Origin: Caecitellus pseudoparvulus
Taxonomy: Eukaryota > Bigyra: Bicosoecida
Direction: 5' to 3'
DNA length: 64,000 nucleotides
Assembly: GCA_965644315.1 (NCBI GenBank)
Contig: CBFFRQ010000069.1
Location: forward strand, 434,001-498,000
A model generated the notes under the pieces. It was not told where the DNA came from. It saw only the letters and a program-made list of their open reading frames with translations, and searched no databases. The position numbers were made by a program, and so were the translations under genes. Below are positions 60,237 to 64,000 of this stretch, in pieces; position 1 is the first letter of the stretch, and every line of letters starts with the position of its first letter.

Positions 60237-63200
60237 TCAGCGGTGCAGTGAGCCAGCCTGGATCTTCGCCGCTTCCGCGTCTGAGAAGGCTACACGCGCC
60301 AGGCCGGGATTCTGCACGCTATCTGCATGTTCATCCTCTTGCAGGCGCACTGTCCGACTCAAGGTGGGGGCAGCTGAGGCTGCCGAGCCAGCTTCCACCA
60401 TGACTGACGGTCTTGCGGTCGTCACCAGCGGACTTGGCGCCGCCTCTCCTTGGGCAAGCTGCGGCACAGCGCCTGCAGGGAGACTGCTTTCATCCACTGT
60501 GGCACGCTGAACACGCTGTGCAACGTCCCAGGCAGAGGCTTCTTCAACCGGCGTCGGCTGTCGCCGAGATGGGCTGCCAGTGCTTCGAGGACTGAAGCCG
60601 CCTGCGGACCCCTGCCGTGGACTGCTGGCCAGGGCACGGCGCTTGAGCGCATGGTACAGGAGGTCCAGGAGAGCGTCCAACTTTTCTGCCAGGGGGCGCG
60701 TCTTGGGGGCGTGCCATTGCCCACTTGGTCGGCGGCGGGGCGCCCGCTGCTCGGCTGCGAGCTTCTCAACGTAGGCATGGGGAGCAGAGACTCCTTCGTC
60801 TGCCAGGTCCTGGGGTGTTGGGAGGGACATGCTGTCAGCTGCTCGGCAACAGGCCTCCAGGAAGTCTTCAAAGGCCAAACGAGAGGCGGGGGAGGTCGGG
60901 TCCCAGTCGTTGGCAACCCGCAGTCGCGACCAGACGAAGGATAGCATCGCGTCTCGCTTGGTGTAGTTGTCGTCCAGCAGCCCCGCGGCCTTCAGCATGG
61001 ACGTCCAGCCAGAGGTGGACATGAGGATGCGGGGAGCGACACGGCCAGACTCTTCGTCCACTACCTCCGTGGCCATGATGGAGCGGTCAGAGAACATCTC
61101 GTGCAGTCGCCGCAGCATGGGCAGGTGGCGAGTCAGGGCGTCGTTCACGTCCAGGTTGTAGATGCGTGCTGCGCGATATTCGTCCCCACACTCCTCGAAG
61201 AACGGATGCAGTTGATCGTGCATGTCCTCTTGGATGAAGCGGGTCAGGGCAGCCCCCCAAGACGGCGCCCCTCCGTCCAGACCCGCTCGCACGTACTTGG
61301 CGTGGGCGATGCGCGCAATGGCTTCCAGGAACTGCCACCGTGTCAGCTCCTTGTCCTTCATGGCGGCAACTGTGCCCTGGGACGCCTTGGCCCCCACGCA
61401 GAGTTGGATGAAGATGGTGTCCAAGTCACTGACCTTGAACTCCTCCGCGGTGTTGTCCATCAGGCCCGTGCTCTTCAGGAACGCGGAGAAGGCGTGCCAG
61501 GTCATGGTGAACGTGTCATGGGCGCTCTCCAAGGCACAGAAGAACTCCATCACGTCGGCGATATACTCGTACTCTTGCTCCAGGATTCCCCGCACGACCT
61601 CCAACTCCTCCTCCACGGTCCCGGTGCTGCCGAAGCGCCGGGCTGACACTTCTGCGAAGCGTGCCAGCGCCCCCCGGGCCAGAACGCGGTCCCAGTCGTA
61701 CTCGAAGGCTTTCGCAATGACTCGTGGTCTGTGGTAGTAGTCTCGGTGCTCGTTCGTTGCGGTGCGGCCGGCAAAGACACTTTCCACCTTCTGCTGCACA
61801 ACTTCCACCCGCGGGCCGGTCGGGGGCAAGTCCTCAACCCGGGGCACGGGGTCCATGAGCAGTCGCAGGCGGCATTGCTGCACCTGTCGCTTTCCAGGGG
61901 TCATGCCCTGCGTCCAGCCACGCGCGCCCCACACCCCACCACGCCTAGCGAGGTCCAGTGGTCCCGCCATGCGGGTCGTGGAGACAGCGGCAAAGTCACC
62001 TGCGGCTTCCTGGGACCCATCTGCCTCTTCATCATCTAAGCCTTGCCCTCCGTCCGGAAGGAAGCGGTTCAGTGCTGTGCAGGGAGCAATGGGTGCGGGG
62101 ATGCGCGGGTACCCCCGCTGAGCAATGTCAGCAAGTGCCAGGGGCGGGGCGGGGGGCGGCCCACTGTCCATGTACAGTGCGGTGTGCATGTCTGTGCTGA
62201 AATGCCAGTGCACGGCGCCCCCATCTGGCAGCGTGTGGGAGGGAAAGAGCCCTTTGCTCACCCCACCGCCAGTGCTCTTCCATGCAAACAGCCGCCCCAT
62301 GCGCTTTGAGCTCTCCCCAGGCAGAGCTTTGCTGTCCTCATCTTCTGTGGAAGTGCCCTCCATCACCACCGCATCAAGACCTGGGTGCCCAGTCAGCCCA
62401 GGCTGCACCTTGCCAAACGTGAAGGCTTGGCTGAAGCCGGGCCTGGCCAAGGACACGGTGACTTGGTGTTCTTGGTGCCATGCAGCGGGTGCCGCGAGCT
62501 CTGCATCTGTTCCGGCCTTGCCCGGCGTCGGGCTTGTCTGATATTTGCGGGTCACGCGCGACGAGCCTTGGGTAAGCCGCATGAGGGCGTCTGTGTCCGC
62601 TTTGGCCAAGGCGCTGCGCTTGGCATGCAGCGCAGCATTTTCCACTGTCCCAGCAGTCGCTCCAAGTGCGGCAGCGCGAGGGGACGTGCTGAAGCGGTTT
62701 TCACGCATGCCCCCCGGCACTGTTCCCGCCAGCAAGGTGGACGCCCCCTCGGTGCGCAGGCGGAGCACGTGTGCGAGCATGTCGCTGTGCACCCGCTGGC
62801 TCGCAGCAGTCCTTGCCCCTTGCTCGGTTGCCTCATCAAAGAAGGTCACCTCTTCGTTATCGTACACTGTGGCCAGCAAGACGCGACCAGGTCTTTGTGG
62901 ACTGCCTGCACCACCCCCTGCGGACCTACGGGTTGAGCTGCTGGCATCACCAGGGGGCAGCGTCGGGCCCGTGATTGGGTTGGACACCAGCGCTTGAGCG
63001 GAAGGCGCTTGTGCAGCGTCCGCATCCACCGTCACTCGAACGTACTCAAAGCCCCCACGGGAATCTCGGCGTGGCGGCTGCCGTGTACCTTGCTGCTGCG
63101 CATCGCGCTCCACAGCTGCCATGACGAAGGTTTTCGTCGTGGCCGAGGCCAACTCGCGGCCCAGCTGGTCCCGAACAACGGCACCCGTGATCATGGGCGA

Positions 63201-64000
63201 CCAGCGTTCCCTGGAAGTGTACGCGTAGTTGAACTCGCGCTCTGAAGCCAGGGCTGACTGGGGTTCTGACGCGCCTTCGTCTGCTCGCCCTGGGCGATGT
63301 GGCCCTGCAGAGGATGGTCGGCGGCGCTGGGCTGACTGCGGTCGCCGGCGTCGTGCTGAGTGGCCAGGGGAAGCCCGGAGCGGCGACGACGCTCCAGGGG
63401 GTGCGGGTCGCCGTTGAGATTGTGGACCTGGGTGCTGTGTCCCGTCGCAGTCTGCCGAGAAGTAGGCGAGGGCGGAGGACATCTCAGGCACAGTCTGCCC
63501 CAGGCCCAGGCCCAGGCCAGGCTTCATGCGCATGTACTTCTGCAGCGCAGCCTCCTCGGGGTCGTCCACCAGGGAGCCTGTGTGGTGCTCGGGTCCACCT
63601 CCCACCTCACGCTCCACGTCATTGGCGGCCTCGTCCGCTTCGAGTTGGACGGCATAGGATGTCCCACGTGCGGGCGCCTTCTTGGTGGTCGCCCTGGACA
63701 GCAACCCCCACAGCCTCTTCACGCCTGCGGCAGCACTTGGTGGGGCGGAGCGACTCCGTGGCGTGCTCACAGATGGGACAGGGTTGGACCCATACGTGAT
63801 GTGCGGCGGTTCAGGACCCTGGCGCTGGCGCTTCTCCGTTCCTTGCCTGTGTGCGGCGGAAATCAGAGCCGCCACCTCTTCTTCGCTGTCCACGCTTGCG
63901 TCGTCCGCCGCCAGCATGCTCGGGAGAGACACAATGATCCCAGAACGCGGAGGCGCATGGACATCTGCCTTGCGTGGCTTGCTGGAGGGGGGCCGCCCGT
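60237..64000 (-). CDS. large EF-hand-like, possibly flagellar protein, 5' end outside window
   Basis: At least 1250 aa. The frame is open without a stop to the window edge. Inside it, a GTG at 63932 and an ATG at 63917 precede LAADDASVDSEEEVAALI, so the true start may lie upstream. The N-terminal half is disordered, with basic SRSAPP, RRRRPQSAQRRRPSSAG and polar segments. Residues around 700-1050 are well folded and helical: HRDYYHRPRVIAKAFEYDWD, then FFCALESAHDTFTMTWHAFSAFLKSTGL, SDLDTIFIQLCVG, LTRWQFLEAIARIAHAKYV, FFEECGDEYRAARIY. This pattern of paired EF-hand-like helices without clear calcium loops recurs in flagellar and cytoskeletal proteins of protists. That link is from general recollection of such proteins and is weak. 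Function unassigned. Confidence 0.6.
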   Translation of the reverse strand, partial: GRPPSSKPRKADVHAPPRSGIIVSLPSMLAADDASVDSEEEVAALISAAHRQGTEKRQRQGPEPPHITYGSNPVPSVSTPRSRSAPPSAAAGVKRLWGLLSRATTKKAPARGTSYAVQLEADEAANDVEREVGGGPEHHTGSLVDDPEEAALQKYMRMKPGLGLGLGQTVPEMSSALAYFSADCDGTQHPGPQSQRRPAPPGASSPLRASPGHSARRRRPQSAQRRRPSSAGPHRPGRADEGASEPQSALASEREFNYAYTSRERWSPMITGAVVRDQLGRELASATTKTFVMAAVERDAQQQGTRQPPRRDSRGGFEYVRVTVDADAAQAPSAQALVSNPITGPTLPPGDASSSTRRSAGGGAGSPQRPGRVLLATVYDNEEVTFFDEATEQGARTAASQRVHSDMLAHVLRLRTEGASTLLAGTVPGGMRENRFSTSPRAAALGATAGTVENAALHAKRSALAKADTDALMRLTQGSSRVTRKYQTSPTPGKAGTDAELAAPAAWHQEHQVTVSLARPGFSQAFTFGKVQPGLTGHPGLDAVVMEGTSTEDEDSKALPGESSKRMGRLFAWKSTGGGVSKGLFPSHTLPDGGAVHWHFSTDMHTALYMDSGPPPAPPLALADIAQRGYPRIPAPIAPCTALNRFLPDGGQGLDDEEADGSQEAAGDFAAVSTTRMAGPLDLARRGGVWGARGWTQGMTPGKRQVQQCRLRLLMDPVPRVEDLPPTGPRVEVVQQKVESVFAGRTATNEHRDYYHRPRVIAKAFEYDWDRVLARGALARFAEVSARRFGSTGTVEEELEVVRGILEQEYEYIADVMEFFCALESAHDTFTMTWHAFSAFLKSTGLMDNTAEEFKVSDLDTIFIQLCVGAKASQGTVAAMKDKELTRWQFLEAIARIAHAKYVRAGLDGGAPSWGAALTRFIQEDMHDQLHPFFEECGDEYRAARIYNLDVNDALTRHLPMLRRLHEMFSDRSIMATEVVDEESGRVAPRILMSTSGWTSMLKAAGLLDDNYTKRDAMLSFVWSRLRVANDWDPTSPASRLAFEDFLEACCRAADSMSLPTPQDLADEGVSAPHAYVEKLAAEQRAPRRRPSGQWHAPKTRPLAEKLDALLDLLYHALKRRALASSPRQGSAGGFSPRSTGSPSRRQPTPVEEASAWDVAQRVQRATVDESSLPAGAVPQLAQGEAAPSPLVTTARPSVMVEAGSAASAAPTLSRTVRLQEDEHADSVQNPGLARVAFSDAEAAKIQAGSLHR

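Overview
The window reads as nuclear DNA of a GC-rich, gene-dense, flagellated single-celled eukaryote (alga or protist). The evidence is short GT-AG introns, 26S proteasome subunits, a deubiquitinase, a RIB43A-type flagellar doublet protein, a respiratory complex I assembly factor and very large protist-type membrane and flagellar proteins. I see no rRNA or tRNA gene, no operon and no CRISPR. I cannot name the lineage. GC-rich compact genomes of this style occur among green algae, haptophytes, pelagophytes and some heterotrophic flagellates.

Layout. 1-1404 is the 3' part of proteasome subunit RPN5. 1433-7144 carries four minus-strand genes: a Sel1-repeat protein, an HxxxD acyltransferase, a DUF445 membrane protein and an MBOAT acyltransferase. 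7752-16241 has a DEP protein, RIB43A, a dTDP-glucose 4,6-dehydratase-like enzyme, a DUF442-ETHE1 fusion, xylulokinase and an NDUFAF8-like protein. 16335-25222 has chorismate synthase, a CCCH zinc finger protein, phosphopantothenoylcysteine ligase, an unknown acidic protein and an F-box/JmjC protein. 25463-39678 holds two giants in convergent orientation: a TmcB-like PAS membrane protein (2495 aa) and a CLU/TPR protein with an arginine-glycine tail (2112 aa). 39964-51315 holds RPN10, HID1, a USP40-like protease and a TMEM209-like protein. 51567-59451 is an ankyrin-type gene split by a 3.2 kb insert. 60237 to the window end is a large putative flagellar protein whose 5' end lies outside.

I reconstructed 25 short introns (61-189 bp) by reading frame and, where possible, by protein family alignment. 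Fourteen start GTGCGT. Nine carry the heptamer GCGTTTC or its complement GAAACGC, often twice, sometimes as a perfect hairpin. The heptamer is rare elsewhere in the window. A second genome-wide signal is the palindrome ATGCAT, which sits within about 50 nt of many stop codons, typically between convergent genes, and may be a shared 3'-end signal.

The most unusual locus is 51567-59451. The downstream ankyrin reading frame of 894 codons contains no ATG at all. It is separated from an in-frame upstream half by an insert bounded by a 13-bp inverted repeat and containing three 530-bp tandem copies. Either this is a transposon-like element that broke the gene, or it is a giant introner-like intron that is spliced out in frame.
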